A stretch of 64,000 nt of DNA from Manduca sexta (GCF_014839805.1 NC_051124.1:10416001-10480000); one strand, 5' to 3'; shown: positions 45,145-58,059, counted from the first letter of the stretch. Numbers and translations: made by a program. The notes: generated by a model not told the origin, from the letters alone.

Positions 45145-45469
45145 AGAAAGACAGTTATAATAATATCAACCCTGTAATATATACTGTCCCATTGTTGGGC
45201 ACGGGCCTCTTCTACTACTGAGAGAGATTAGGCCTTAGTCCACCACGCTGGCCTAGTGCGGATTGTTAGACTTCACTCACCCTCAAAATTCCTATATAGA
45301 ATTTCTCAGTTTCCTAATTATGTTTTCCTTGACCGTTAAAGCAAGCAATAATTCATAAGGATTACACACATAATTTATAAAAAGTCAGAGGTGTGTGCCT
45401 TTTGTTTTGAACCTGCGGACATTCGTCTCGGCAGTCCGTTCCACAACCACCTAGGCTAGAAAGACAGTT
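45145..45469 (-). mobile_element. SINE family 2, near full-length copy with 12-bp target duplication
   Basis: The insert at 45157-45457 is flanked by AGAAAGACAGTT at 45145-45156 and 45458-45469. On the minus strand it starts AGCCTAGGTGG (A-box region) and has a B-box-like GGTTCAAAACA. It then has the body and a 3' tail GGGTTGATATTATTATA. The tRNA-like head and ATT-type tail mark a SINE. Confidence 0.88.
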
Positions 45470-46574
45470 GGTATTTGTAAATTAGGATATAAATAAAGTA
45501 CGTAATAAGTTATTGAAATAAATTACAATATTTTAAACAAAAGTTATACTTAATAGATTGGGACGTTGATAAAATCTGCGACACAGGCGGCTATTGTTTT
45601 AAAATGTCCGACATTCGGAAGGGATTGTTATGAAGCCGTGTGAACAATTTTATTGCTTTATTTGGAACACGGACCGCAGGGATCAGATAGGTGGTATCAC
45701 AACCCATCTAGACCTTCATGGTGGTCTGAATTTTTCAGATTGTGGTGATAGTATTTGATTATTTCGGCACAATTTTAAACAATAAATATTCTTTTTATAT
45801 TTAGAGTATTGTTCTATAAAATAAAATTTTATTATAATTACGCTTCTGGTTGTTTCTCTACTCATTACATCTAAGATTCAAGTACATAAGTACTGTAAAT
45901 TATGGTGTTTAGCGAAAAAGAATAAGAACTAGTTATGAGTCGAATAAATTACATTTTCAAATATAAATGTCGCACTTAACACTGAAGCGAACTACATCCT
46001 TGATATCTAGAAGAATTGTGTACTATACTTTACATAAGAGATCAAAATCATACATTTCAGTGCACACCGAAAGCAACCGAAAGAACCTAATTAACCCGAA
46101 TCGTAAATATAACTCGTAAGAAACACTTAGAGAAGGGAAATTTTGGCCGCGGCCGGCTATGGGCTCAGGGGGGAGATGGGCGCGAGAGGCGGGGGGCATC
46201 GGTTGATGAATGGTCTCCCACCGCCTCTTAGCCCCCGGGCATCCACTACAGCCGGCCCTCTTATCTATTGTTTGTGGAGAACTACACAGCTCGTAGTATT
46301 CAGTTGTGCACGCGTTTTTCAGGCTTAGTCGACTTCAGAAATTCAAGGAACCGACAATTTTATTTCCAGCTTGGTTTCTAGACAATGAAAATAAACATTG
46401 TGGATTCAATACGAAACGGGATCAAGTGGTTCCGAACGTGGTTGGGTTAACACGTTGGATGTGCGTGTTGTTTTGTGTACACGAAGAATCGTGTACCATT
46501 TTAATGTAAAGTCATATAATTAAATAATCTGCAGTTTGTACTCTGTAGCTACTGCTTTTCTTGGGTGTTACTTT
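45470..46574. other. Unassigned sequence with a G+C-rich patch
   Basis: Bases 46143-46262 are unusually G+C-rich (GGCCGCGGCCGGCT ... AGCCGGCCC) with inverted ends. It has the look of a repeat fragment. Frames through it are compositional and show no domain. Confidence 0.4.
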
Positions 46575-46751
46575 AAATAAATCTATTTAACGGATTCTTT
46601 ACTATAATTTTCTCCCAACATTTCGAAGACTGCGGCCTTCGTGGTCTCGGGGGGGACTCAAATGACTATGGAGGCTGCAGAGTCTTCGAAACATCGGGAG
46701 AAAAATATAATATAAAAAACCGTGATAGAATGCGTAAAATAGTTTATTTCA
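46575..46751. mobile_element. Fold-back element (two inverted arms)
   Basis: The left arm at about 46575-46650 (TCTCCCAACATTTCGAAGAC, TGCGGCCTTCGTGGTC) is inverted at about 46670-46751 (GAGGCTGCAGAGTCTTCGAA, ACATCGGGAGAAAAATATAA). The spacer is short. The same arm occurs singly at several other places in the window. Confidence 0.7.
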
Positions 46752-47119
46752 ATTTCTAATATTCGCTTAAACGTAATCATTATGGGTTTTACTTTGTCGC
46801 TACTCGCTACGAAACGTCGTACAAAATTTTCTTTACCCAGCAATGCAAAATACCCTATAATCCACCGTCTCTATAACTTAATTAATTTTCGTATTTTTTA
46901 CAAATCTTGCCTCCTAGTGCTATTTATTGCTATAAGGGTCTGTATTCCGACTATAGAGGCGAATCCGTCTTATTTCAATTATGGGCGTTCTATTCGAAGG
47001 ACAGCTTCGATAACCGTATAGGTAAGAGTCAAAAAAGCAACTATTTACCTATACAGCCTTCAAAGCAGTCCTTGGATTGGAACTCCCGTGATTGCAGAAA
47101 GACGATTTACTGAAAGATT

Positions 47120-47432
47120 TACTGGTGGTAGGTCACTCATGTGTGAAAGTCCACCTGTGTAGGTACCACCACAAAATCTATTTTTGCCGCCAAGCAACAG
47201 TACTACAGACTGTAGTACTGTTATGTTCCGGTTTCAAGGACATTGTAGCCAGTGTAACTACTGGACAAAATGAGACTTAACATCTCATGTCTCAGGATGG
47301 CGAGCGCAGTGGAATACCAAACAATACTTTGTAATTCAAGGTGTTGGATGGAGTTTCTACTGTTTATGGGCTATCGTATCGCTTACCATCAGGTGAACGG
47401 CTAGCTCGTCTCGCAATATAAAGCATTAAAAT
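47120..47432 (+). repeat. LINE-like 3' end, family L, copy 3
   Basis: It contains GTGGTAGGTCACTCATGTGT, TGTTCCGGTTTCAAGGACAT, CTCAGGATGGCGAGCGCAGT, TATCGCTTACCATCAGGTGA and an A-rich tail. It carries an internal 12-bp palindromic hairpin, AACAGTACTACA and TGTAGTACTGTT at 47196-47222. Confidence 0.65.
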
Positions 47433-47867
47433 AAAAACACGGGTATCCGTGGGGTGTATGGTAGAAGAAGAAGAAGAATCCGTAGAAGGAATAGGGCGTC
47501 CTAACCTTAGAATAAAATGTACTAATTAAACCACTAAATACAGTAACAAATCCCTAATTCATAATTTTATTTAGTAATTACAAGTACGGATCACTGAGGC
47601 CGCATTTTGCGCATTCATGTTAATTATCACAACATCGTAAACATTGTACAAATTAATTACTAAATACTTTTTTATGTATTTCATAAACAATATTATTTAT
47701 GCAATCAAATAAAACAATATAGAATCAACTCATTCAATTAAGCCGGCAGAACAATTGGGTCACCTGATATAGTCATCTTTCTCCACCATAAACATTAAAG
47801 AAAAGGAATAAAGGGGACTCTTATACGGTCACAGGAAAATTTTCCTTCTGCAACTGATGACAAGTGA

Positions 47868-48022
47868 AGTAGGCTCCACATAGTGTCGAATAACGAGGGA
47901 TGATTATCCTTCGCCAGTCGACAGAGAATATACACAGGCTGATCTCAGAACGCGACACAGTTACGTGAGGCACTAACGCGACTTTGACACCTTGTTTACA
48001 GTGTTACCGGATAGCAATCCGG
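47868..48022 (-). repeat. Dispersed repeat family R3, inverted fragment
   Basis: It contains AACGAGGGATGATTATCCTT, ACACAGGCTGATCTCAGAAC and ACTTTGACACCTTGTTTACA, in reverse complement to R3. It lacks parts of the middle. Confidence 0.65.
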
Positions 48023-48074
48023 GTGTATACAAATATACCAAGAGCATTCGGTATTTTATTCTACCGAGAACATC

Positions 48075-48300
48075 GCGTCAATGTTAACGTTTATATAGCT
48101 TTTGCCTGCGGTTCTGTCTGCGTGGAAGTTTTTCTGGCCGTGTCAATGTTAATGTTTATGCATGCTTTTGACTGCGGTTCTGTCTACGTGTTTTTCTGGC
48201 ATAAAAAGTAGCTTATAACAGTCGGGAGTTTTGTAGTTCCTGAGATTAGCGCGTTCAAACAAACACTTCAGCTTTATATACCTATTAGTATAGATTATAC
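48075..48300 (+). repeat. CTAG-type repeat tail with an internal 65-bp duplication
   Basis: Two units starting GTCAATGTTAA at 48077 and 48142 both hold GCTTTTG(C/A)CTGCGGTTCT and TTTTTCTGGC. They are followed by GTAGTTCCTGAGATTAGCGC and GTTCAAACAAACACTTCAGC, the usual 3' part of this repeat. Confidence 0.55.
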
Positions 48301-49782
48301 TTACGAAAACGTTATGTCTCATCCAATAAAACATCCGAAGTCAATATGAAAACCACACAAACATTTCTTACGAGATTGAACCCGTTTCGTCACTTCACAA
48401 GTCATAGCCGCGACATGGCAGTAACATGAACGTTATTACAAAATTAATTAAGTAATAATCAAAATACAATATCCATTACTCGATGGTTATTCATTTTACA
48501 TGACCATTAAAAAGCGCATAAAATATTTAAATATAATAAGAAATTTAAGTATCGGTAAAAAGCTGTTTTATATTTTCTTATTTGTATTGATTTTATGCTT
48601 CAGTTATTGCTTACAGAGTTCTGTTTATATTTTCCAACGAATACCACTCACACATTTATGGGCAAAATTTAAAATGAATTATCAATTTGCTAACTCTCCA
48701 AATTTCATTAAAACATTCTGATAGCTAATTTCATATCAATAGGAATACACCAACCAGAATATTTATTCGTAATAATTGACCTATTTTCATTGGTTTATTT
48801 TTACCAACGGCCCACACTTGGGGATTAAATTCGCCTAACACTAGTTATTTGTGTATATAAAGTTTGATAAGGAAAAATCTTCACACATCATTGGTTTCCG
48901 TGCGACAGGTGTGGCTAGTCATTCCGCTTCTGGTTCACCGAGTGCTGGGATTTACTGCGAATTATCTGAGAATTTTGAAAGCTATTTTTCCGAAATGAAA
49001 TATATTCATTCGACAGAAATCACAGTTAAGTTTAAGAATTAATACCGTTACAACTATTTATTATTTATTTTGATCGGTGATTAGTTTCATTCCAAAATTG
49101 TTGTGCTGTGACGTCATAATTCGATACCATTATGAACAATCTAAAACCTATAAAAAAGAGTTAATGCATATTACGCAAAATTACATAAGCCATGCGAAAT
49201 TGTAAATTTGTACAACAATATTGCAGCTGACGATACAAGGAAAACTCAAAGATGTCTTCCGCCGATAGCATTTTATTTGGTTTGCAAATAAACTATTCTA
49301 TTATGTATATGTATTCAAACTCAGCGCCTTTGCCCGCCAACCTCAAACAACAACGTAAACTTCCATACAATACGTGAGCATACATTTTCCATTCCAAAAA
49401 TCTTTCCAGCTCGAAAGTTAAGAGATTTGTGCTTTTGACGTAGTCACATAAACAATGTACATATGAAATAAGTTTAAGAGATTGCATAGCTGTGATGTCG
49501 AATGAAGAAACAATGTTTTTGGAATGGCTGATAGCATTCTACATAATGTTATCAGAAAGATGTTGCGCAATTAATTTATATTAAGAAGGGAATTAATTAA
49601 CAAACTTTACAATGCTTTTTCCATGCCTTGCGATACTTAGACCAGGCTTTTACTATTTCGGGCACAAATTCCAATCTTTGGAAGTCTTCCAATCGATAAC
49701 CTCATAGGTTTTAGTTACCTGACCTGGGTGTCAAGGAATTAAACGTTAAAACTCACGAGTTAGGTTCTTATGTAAAATTATA
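48301..49782. other. Unassigned A+T-rich sequence
   Basis: No gene was recognised. A 73-codon frame at 48500-48721 encodes a hydrophobic stretch (about 20 residues around FLFVLILCFS), but its base composition is that of the flank. A weak SINE 1 fragment (CGGGCACAAATTCCAATCTT) is at about 49658. Confidence 0.35.
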
Positions 49783-50075
49783 ATAATAATATCAGCTCTG
49801 TAATACATACTGTCCAATTACTGGGCACAGACCTTCTCTACTACTGAAAGGCACCGTCCTTAATCCACCACGCTTGCCTAGTGCGGATTGGTAGACTTCA
49901 CACACCCTTAAAATTCGTATAGAGAACTTATCATGTATGCAGATTTCCTCAAGATGTTTTCCTTCACCGTTAAAGCATGCGATAATTCACAAAGAATACA
50001 TACATATTTGAGAAAAGTCAGAGGTGTGTACCCTTGGGATTCGAATCTGCGGACATTCGTCTCATCGTCACTTTT
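49783..50075 (-). repeat. SINE family 2, longer copy
   Basis: On the minus strand the B-box-like GATTCGAATCCC is preserved near 50037. The body matches the 52273 copy (ATCCACCACGCTTGCCTAGT on the + strand). The tail is CAGAGCTGATATTATTATTA. The A-box end is eroded and no flanking duplication was found. Confidence 0.75.
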
Positions 50076-50552
50076 TTGGCTCTCATGTATTAATCTCAAT
50101 CGTCAACTCAATAATTACACTTAACTTAAACAATTTGAAGAAGAAGCTTCATTTAATATTTCCCGAGGTAATATACTTCGCTCAGCCATATTTTCGCGTC
50201 TGCAGCCAGTCTAAAGCTAATAAGACGTACCCTGGCGTCTTGGTTTTATTCTAGAGATTGGAATATGAAGTCTGAATTAAATTTACAACTGAATTTTATG
50301 TTTAGTTTTATGTGTTCGTTATATTCTAGATAATATTGTAGATGTCTTTTTAATTTAATATTGTAATGTGAATGTGATACAAAATATTTTTTTCCCTATA
50401 AGATATCTTTAGTCCGATTTTAATAGTTTTTGCATCGTTCAAGATAATATGAAGTTTTTTCAATTAAGACAAATGTTCTATCTATAATGTAGTCTCAAAA
50501 AACGAACAACTTATCAAATAATCAATATATTATAGATAACTGTTTTGCGTGT

Positions 50553-50705
50553 AGCAGTGGCAAAGGGTGAAATTTTCAAAAGGTAAGAAAATCTTTAGTT
50601 AACATATTGATACCAATTTAACACAAAACAAATACTAATACAAACGTAAATAAATCTAAAAGGGAAGTCGGTAGGAATAGGTTTATATGGACGCTTGGTC
50701 ACGGG
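50553..50705. mobile_element. Short MITE, family E, copy 3
   Basis: It starts AGCAGTGGCAAAGGGTGAAA and ends GGTTTATATGGACGCTTGGT. The interior is A+T-rich like the other two copies. Confidence 0.55.
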
Positions 50706-52257
50706 TTTGTAGCTAGTTTGGTTAATACAAGTTGAGTAGACGATTTACTACTTTAACGCTGTTTGACATCAAAACCGACATAATATCCGGCCCTGTCGCC
50801 ATGACGTGTATTCGCGTTCAATGATAAGTATACATAATATGTAATGTCGACACACAAGCTAATATTTGATGTAAACATACTTTACTAATAAGAGAGATAT
50901 AAAAAAAACATGTGCGTGTTTCCCATACAAACTTATAGATATAGTATGGAGGTATATAAGTACATATTTACGGTTTTCAGATTTGTTACTTTACACGTGC
51001 TCTGGGACCATTGCTTCTTGCCAAATTTTATGAGTCTAGGTCAACTGTAGCTAAGAGGCCTTGATTCCCTTGCGAAATCACAAAATATGCGACGTAAATA
51101 TATCTTTCGATTACTTACAAGTTTGATTGTTTTACAGCTGAAAGTGACCGTAGTTTCGAGTATCTAGCATTTTGTAATTTTAACTTGATACTTTTACGAG
51201 TTTCTAGGAAAAGGTCTTGGCAGGCCGACAGACAGAGGGACAACGAAGTGATCCTATAATATATTCTTATATACTTTTGAGGTATGGGATCCCTAAAAGG
51301 TATTGAAATAAATAAAAAATATTGTGGATATCGTAATATCGATATTGAAACACTTTTTCAAACATAAAAAATATAACGGAACACTCAAAACAATTTGAAA
51401 GAATTTTAATTGAGCCAAGTTATTTTAAGCACTCTATATTGACGTCATACTCAAGAGTTCTAAAACACGAAACATTCTTAGCTATAATTAATTACAAACC
51501 TCGCCGCTTTATGTTTTTACGACGTTTACCTGAAAACAGAGAAGACATTTTAAATATTATAACTGTTAATACTTTGTACTGTAAATATTTGTCACTTCTT
51601 TTCTTCGTATTCATGTTTAGACTGATATTTGGATTCATGCTTTATTGCTATAGAACGTCAATTTGTATGAATTTTAACAAATTTTAGTTAGAATAATTAA
51701 GGCTAGGGAATTCGAAATGGATTATTTATATTTATCTGAGTGAAAAGGATAAAAAATATATTTAAAGGCTAAAATACTAATGGATTTTTGGGAAATCTGA
51801 CCACATAATGATATCTTATGTTTACGCCATTGTTAGACATCGAAATGAAACTATTTTTCAATTTTATCGCGCTATTTTATATTCAGAATTCTGAGAAATC
51901 TTCATATAAAAGACCCCGATAAAATCCGAAAAATAGTTTTATTTTGAGATTTGACTATAAATAATAAAATATATCTTATTTTAAAAACAATTCACGGATC
52001 ACAAAAAAAAATGTTAATACTTATAAAATATACAAAGAATTTTACGTAACTAAACTAAAGATAAAAAACAGATGTTCACATGGCAGCAATACAACTTTTG
52101 CAAGTGACTCCTGCCATCCAAGAGAACTCTACTATAAAAACTATGCAAGTTATCTGTATACTTCATTTACATTTTTGCATACAAGTTACTATCATTTCTA
52201 CTTACATTTTCCTTTCATGTTTAAGTGTTTCAAATATACAGGTATGATACAATCACT
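50706..52257. other. Unassigned A+T-rich sequence
   Basis: A weak fold-back-family fragment is at 51855-51950 (AACTATTTTTCAATTTTATC ... GATAAAATCCGAAAAATAGT, inverted ends). An 82-codon frame at 51439-51687 has no motif. Confidence 0.4.
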
Positions 52258-52601
52258 ACTCTAATAAGTATACATAATATAATAAATATCAGCCCTGTAT
52301 TATATACTGTCCCACTGCTGGGCACGGGCCTTCTCTACTATCGTGAGGGATTAGGCCTTAGTCCACCACGCTGGCCTAATGCGAATTGACAGACTTCACA
52401 TACCCTCAAAATTCTTGCAGAATTTCTCAGGTATGCAGATTTCCTTCACCGTTAAAGGAACCGATACTTCACGAAGTATACCTACATAACTATAAAATAC
52501 AGAGGTAGGTGCCCGTGGGTTTTGAACCTGGTGACATTCGTATCGGCAGTCCGTTCCACACCCCGCTAGGCTATCGCCACGTTTTTACTCTAATAAGTAT
52601 A
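52258..52601 (-). mobile_element. SINE family 2, full copy with 15-bp target duplication
   Basis: The insert at 52273-52586 (314 bp) is flanked by ACTCTAATAAGTATA at 52258-52272 and 52587-52601. On the minus strand it has an A-box-like TAGCCTAGCGGG and a B-box-like GGTTCAAAACC, then the body, and the 3' tail GGGCTGATATTTATTATATT. It is the reference copy for the family in this window. Confidence 0.93.
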
Positions 52602-52939
52602 TTCAACTTATTCATATAACAAGCCAACATTCTAAACGATCGAAGTACATACCCACAAGGTGACCCGATTGCTCGTTCGCTTGCTTTCAAATAAAATATT
52701 GCTGCCACAACAAACCGCTTAAAGTGCTCTCACAACCTCGGAAACACATTTTAGCCACTTAACTAATATAAAACCAAAATAAACATGAAATATTTCTCAT
52801 ACTGGCTGTGTGCAGTCAGTTTTTAAAGTTGGCGCAATGCAGTAAAACATAATAGATCAAGTTGACCGCGGGTTTTACAATGCTCTCGCAGCGGGCAACT
52901 TTAAGTCCACGTAAAACCTAAAACTTGGGTTTTATACCT
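52602..52939. other. Unassigned sequence
   Basis: No gene or repeat was recognised. Confidence 0.35.
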
Positions 52940-53141
52940 TAACCCCCTTATTCATAAACCTTATTTATCTAAGGAATGAAGTGTTCACACAGTTCACAGT
53001 GCGTAGGGCCATTGTGATTGGCAAATATTGAGATACAACTTTAATCTATTTGGCTGTCAGATAAACAAAGCTGAGAAACAGTCTTGTTATGACAGCAATG
53101 CTCCGTCCATAGATAAATAACGTTTATGAATAAGGGGGTAA
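52940..53141. mobile_element. MITE family A, copy 2 with TAA duplication
   Basis: The element at 52943-53138 (196 bp) has near-perfect ends: CCCCCTTATTCATAAACCTT and the complement of AACGTTTATGAATAAGGGGG. It is flanked by TAA on both sides. TWA duplications are typical of PIF/Harbinger elements. It has no coding capacity. Confidence 0.85.
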
Positions 53142-54319
53142 AACTATACAAGGTTAAGTTGATATAAAATTTATGATAATTATGAGCATTTCACTATGTA
53201 GTTTACAAGGCTTTTATAAGTTTTATTAGTGATACTAACAAAATATTATAATTGGATTATCACTACCGCGTTCACAATAAAATGTGCAACGCCTCTAAAA
53301 GTACTCAACAAACTCCTGAAGACGATAAACGTCAAAAAATGTACTACTAAGACACTGGACTTTTTCCTAATACTTATGTATACTTTGACGAACAGGACGT
53401 AGCATACAAAATTGCAACAAAAGCATAGATGCTTAGAATCTAGAGATTCTCAAGTGTAAGAAAACTCACTACTCACTGATTGTACACTTTATTTCTCTGT
53501 GTATACACTAGGTAACTTTAGTAGTGAATCACAATGACGAGTGCGCCGAGGACACGTTTGCAGCCTCTTTTATAATATTGAGGGTAAGTAATTTATCAAA
53601 TACCACAAAACTTTAGAGTGTCGCCAGAAAATATTTATAAATTTCCCACAAGATGTATTTTTAATAATTGCTAAAATAGTTATAGGCTAACACAAGGCTC
53701 CAATAAAATAAATACTTTGACGACGTTTTCCATGCGTATGGCGATCGCTATGCTGGCCAAACAATTATGAATACAATAAGTCGCCCTGTATTGTTTCATC
53801 TGTCAACTAAGGAAACGGGTACATTCCGTTTCTTTATTCGTAACAAAAATGTTCTATAACAATTAAATCATCTACAAGTACAGTATCAATGGTTAAAAAT
53901 CGGCATATTTTTAATGACATTAATTATCTAAAGTTCTTGTTTAGTAAACTTGGTTTAACTGTCCAAACGAGGTGTTTAGAACTAAACATTAATAAAAAAA
54001 AAACGCTCAAGTTTAAGTTGATTCGCGCTCCGACGGTTCCGTACAAAATGTGCGTATGGAGTTTGATAATATTAATTAATATATATGCAGCAATATTAAT
54101 TAGGGGCAAAACGTTAGTCGAAGCTGATAAAAAATTAAAAAAAAAAACTACATATCCTGAGGATAAATTAAAACTTTATCTCTATAGCAACACATGCGCG
54201 ATATTGCCTAAATTGTTATATTGTTGTTGAAATTTTTTTATTAATATATTTTATAACTAATAACTACACTGCGTTCGGTTATCTTATCAATAAATGAAAA
54301 TAAAACAAAGAAAAGGACT
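53142..54319. other. Unassigned A+T-rich sequence
   Basis: The longest unexplained frame, 53889-54230 (113 codons), is Lys/Leu/Ile-rich like the surrounding A+T-rich DNA. It has no signal, domain or splice context that I can defend. Confidence 0.35.
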
Positions 54320-54440
54320 TTTGAGGGTGTGTGAAGTCTACCAATCCGCACTAGGCCAGCATGTTGGACTAAAGCCTAACCCCTCTCAGCAGTGGAGGAA
54401 GCACGTGCACAGGCGTGAGACAGTACATAAGGTAGGACTG
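54320..54440 (+). repeat. SINE family 2, 5'-truncated fragment
   Basis: It contains TTGAGGGTGTGTGAAGTCTA, CGCACTAGGCCAGCATGTTG and GGACTGATATTATTATTATT. The ATT tail is present. Confidence 0.75.
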
Positions 54441-56527
54441 ATATTATTATTATTTTTAAGGAAATTATTTTACAATTCCATATAACAAATGTCAATTTAC
54501 AGCCATATATTCCATTAACCCGCCAAGCATTTAAATGTAATTTGTAGTCCGTGTAATTTACGTGAAACTACGAAAGGTCGCCTGCTTTCATACTGCCAGC
54601 CCGAATATAAAAGCACTGCCAAATGTAGGCAATCTCCATTAACTACATTTAAAGCCATTATAACGTCGCGTACTGTTGTGTGTTTCGAATAAGTCATTAT
54701 TTTTTTACTATCCAATTATTTAATAACATAATGAACTTTTTATATTGCTGCAAATGACAACATAGAATTAGAATATCATTTACTATTTATTGTAAAAAGA
54801 AAATTAAATGAAATTCTTTTAATTTTCTTGTTCGATTCAAATACCAATCTTAAGGTTTATCAAATATTTAAAGGATAAATTAATAACATTATCTGTATAA
54901 GTTAGGTATTATTTTTAATCACGATTATGGCAACACAAGGATATGTGGAATTAATCCAACAATAGTAAGAAAATCTAGCAAATAAAACGCGACCCTCAAA
55001 ATGCGTTAACACGCGATAAACCTTGAGTATAACATTAAAAAGGCAGTTAGGAAAAAAAAAATAAACGTACGGGAGCTACTTAATACCATTAATGAAGAGA
55101 AAGAACAAGAAAAATGGCTGCTCCGTGACGTTTTAACGCGCCAAAGGCCATTTTAATTGTGGACGGGCCGCGGTTTTTTTGCTGTTATCGCTTCGACGTT
55201 GGACGCTGCTTTACTAGAAATGGCTAGATTTAACGAATCAAGACATTTTTTAAGAAGTCGAAATTTGTGGCTATTTTATAGTGCTTTAGAAATTCAGTAA
55301 GAGCGATGTCGGAATACATTTTTGGCTTTCAATTTGTTGTCGATGTTATGCGTTTCGGATCAGCCAATTTAATTTTCCAACATGTTGGCGGTTTTTCATT
55401 GACTCTAAAAAACAGGAATATTGCTATTTATTTATAATAGACAATTTAAATTGTTATCTATATGACGTATAAAAACATAGCATATCAAAGACAACAAGAT
55501 CAACATAAAGCCTTAATAATAATGAAAAAAATATACGTCACACTACGTTCTTGCTTGGAAAATGATACTTAACTCCGTTTTAAAATGAACACAGTTTAAA
55601 ATAAAGCATGAAGGATATCCTAAGAAGCTTTAATAAAACACGGGTAAGTAAAACATTTCCTCATTCTTGTGAAGCGGACATGAATTATGTGCATAGTCTA
55701 TGGTTAAATAAAACATTAGGGATATTGTTTGTGTATTTTTATTTGGGTGAGTAATGGGTTTGCTTCTTCGGTAAATTTTAAAAATTGTTTAATCCTTTTT
55801 TAATTATTGTGCGTTTAATTTATGATTCTATTTTGACAACTAGCTTGATCATTAACCGTCATTTTAATAAACGATCTTAATCACTTTTTTCGATCTATCT
55901 CAAAAATGAACCAATCAGAACAATGTTTTTTGACATGATGACTAATGAGTTATTGGTTGTTCATTCGCGGAATCGGATTAAAGATTGAGATCGGGATTCT
56001 TAACAAACTTTAAGGATTGTTTCGATTTTAAATCTTGTGGAACAGAATGTCGATCATAACAATGTAAGTACTTACCTATAATGACTATAATCAGGACACA
56101 AACTGCACGTAGGACTATTATAACTTATCTTAATTTCATTAGCAAGATCCATAAGACAATTATCTTGATTGTGAAATAAAGATTAAAATCTCAAACTCCC
56201 TTAACTCGTCTAGCAAAATTTAAGGATGACGAGATCCGTCAAATGAATCCCGCGGGAGTCGTTTTCATTAAGAGGTTTTTGCGAGCATTATTAGCAACAT
56301 AACTATAGGATTTGCATAAAAATGTCGGCCCGGCAAGATGAGTTTCCCAATGTGAATTGTGGAAAAAATGCTGCGTAATATGAAAACTAGGATATGAGTT
56401 ACTCAGCTAAAAGCACTGAAAGGCCAGTGGATTGAAATGGCGGCGGGATATATTTCATTACATTTACCTCAATGCAGACAAATTTGCCGGACAAAATTAT
56501 TAAATCTATATATTACCTAATAGCATT
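54441..56527. other. Unassigned A+T-rich sequence
   Basis: No gene was recognised. A region at 55870-56010 has GATCTTAATCAC and GATTGAGATCGGGATTCTTA, which are weakly inverted. I cannot define an element from it. Confidence 0.35.
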
Positions 56528-56762
56528 CTACATACACATCACGCATTTATCTTCGAAGGGGTATGCAGAGATGCAAACAGGGCACTCGCTTTTCGCCAAG
56601 TGCGTTCCGTCCCATGATGTCATTTTGGGCACAAATTCCAGACTCCGGGCTGATACTGAGCAGAAAAACCCAAATATCACTTTACCCGACCCGATATTCA
56701 AAACCAGGACCTCTGAGCGATGCCGAACCGCACATGCGGTACAACTACACCGAGACGTATAC
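56528..56762 (-). repeat. SINE family 1, inverted near-complete copy
   Basis: It contains TCACGCATTTATCTTCGAAG, GCACTCGCTTTTCGCCAAGT, GGGCACAAATTCCAGACTCC and TATCACTTTACCCGACCCG, then the head ending CACCGAGACG. This is the reverse complement of the SINE at 33364. The B box is decayed. Confidence 0.75.
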
Positions 56763-57254
56763 TCACACTGTATACACAATTTAATTAATATCGTTTTTAC
56801 ATGACAGTTATTAGTATTGATAGTCATTTAACAATTTACTAGATACCTATTTATTTTATATTTTCGTGCTTTAATAATAAAGACTATTATAACTTGCAAG
56901 TGATAATCGCCAAACATCAATAACCAACATTACATGTAAACACTAGAAACTAATAAAACCAATGTCTCCACCAAATAACCTCCGATTAAAATACTAAGTG
57001 TTGATTGAAGCTGCCTCGGCCCACGTAATCCAACTGGTTAATGAATTCCGCGCAGGTTATGAGCCACCCCCGATGTAACAGTTAAACCGTGAACTAATAT
57101 TCGCGTCGTGTTTATTTTAACACCTTCGGGTAAATTGTTTCACCTACGGGAGACGGCTAGAGAACTCAGACAATCGTGTATGTTTGTTAATAATGTTTAT
57201 TTCTTATGTGGTTCGACGTGTATATGGCGTTATATAAACCAATGGGTTAAAATT
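56763..57254. other. Unassigned sequence
   Basis: A moderately G+C-rich patch at 57010-57170 has no identifiable family. Confidence 0.35.
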
Positions 57255-57360
57255 AATTATTTTACGGTTTCAATATTTTAGTTTTCTCCCAACGTTTCGA
57301 AGACTTTCCAGCCTTCATGGTCTTGAGGCTGACTGAGTTACAATATATCTACATTTAGAA
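57255..57360 (+). repeat. Fold-back family, single arm
   Basis: It contains TATTTTACGGTTTCAATATT, TTCTCCCAACGTTTCGAAGA, CTTTCCAGCCTTCATGGTCT and GAGTTACAATATATCTACAT. The arm order matches 20470. Confidence 0.6.
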
Positions 57361-58059
57361 ACATCATTCACGTATCTACAGGGGTGGAAATGGGCCTCAT
57401 CGCTCAAAATTATTTTCGATGTAAAGTTGTCTTCCTTGTGGACGAAACAATAATTCCGCATTCTTGAGGAATATGGCGGGTTCATATCTTATTGACATGT
57501 ATGTTGTATCTGTTTACTTCACAAATGTCAAAGCAGAACTTACATTTGCCACCATTTGCAAAAAAAGTCTCTCGATAGTGTGACAACATTTGCGCCACCG
57601 TTATTTTGATGTCTGAAATTCGCGTCAATATAAGAACTGATATCAACACGAACCATCAAAAACAATTATTTATGTACCAAATATTCACCATTTACAACAG
57701 TAAGAACATCTCACAAAACATATAACTAATATTACTTGTACCTTCTGAATTATCTTACATCTATGGCAACGTTAACGCGACACTTCTACAGCTTATTAAT
57801 CCCGTAAAGAGACGAATTCTCATTAATGTTAATAGAATTTAACTGAAAATTCGACAGAACGTCACGACGCTTTGAAATTCCAATAACTCCGGGATCAAGT
57901 ACTGTAGAAACTTGATAACTGGTCCAAATGGGTAGGAGTCTTGATTAAGTTGACGGATAACACTTTCATTTAACTATATTTGTGAATGAAAGATTTAGGC
58001 GCGGCGCAGACGCTGTTAAGATGCCGAAAATGTACAAAAACTATAGAACTGATAGTGAC
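57361..58059. other. Unassigned sequence
   Basis: No gene or repeat was recognised. Confidence 0.35.

Noticed and set aside
53889..54230. 113-codon plus-strand frame as a possible host gene
   Set aside because: It is Lys/Ile/Leu-rich as expected from local A+T content, with no domain, signal peptide, or splice context.
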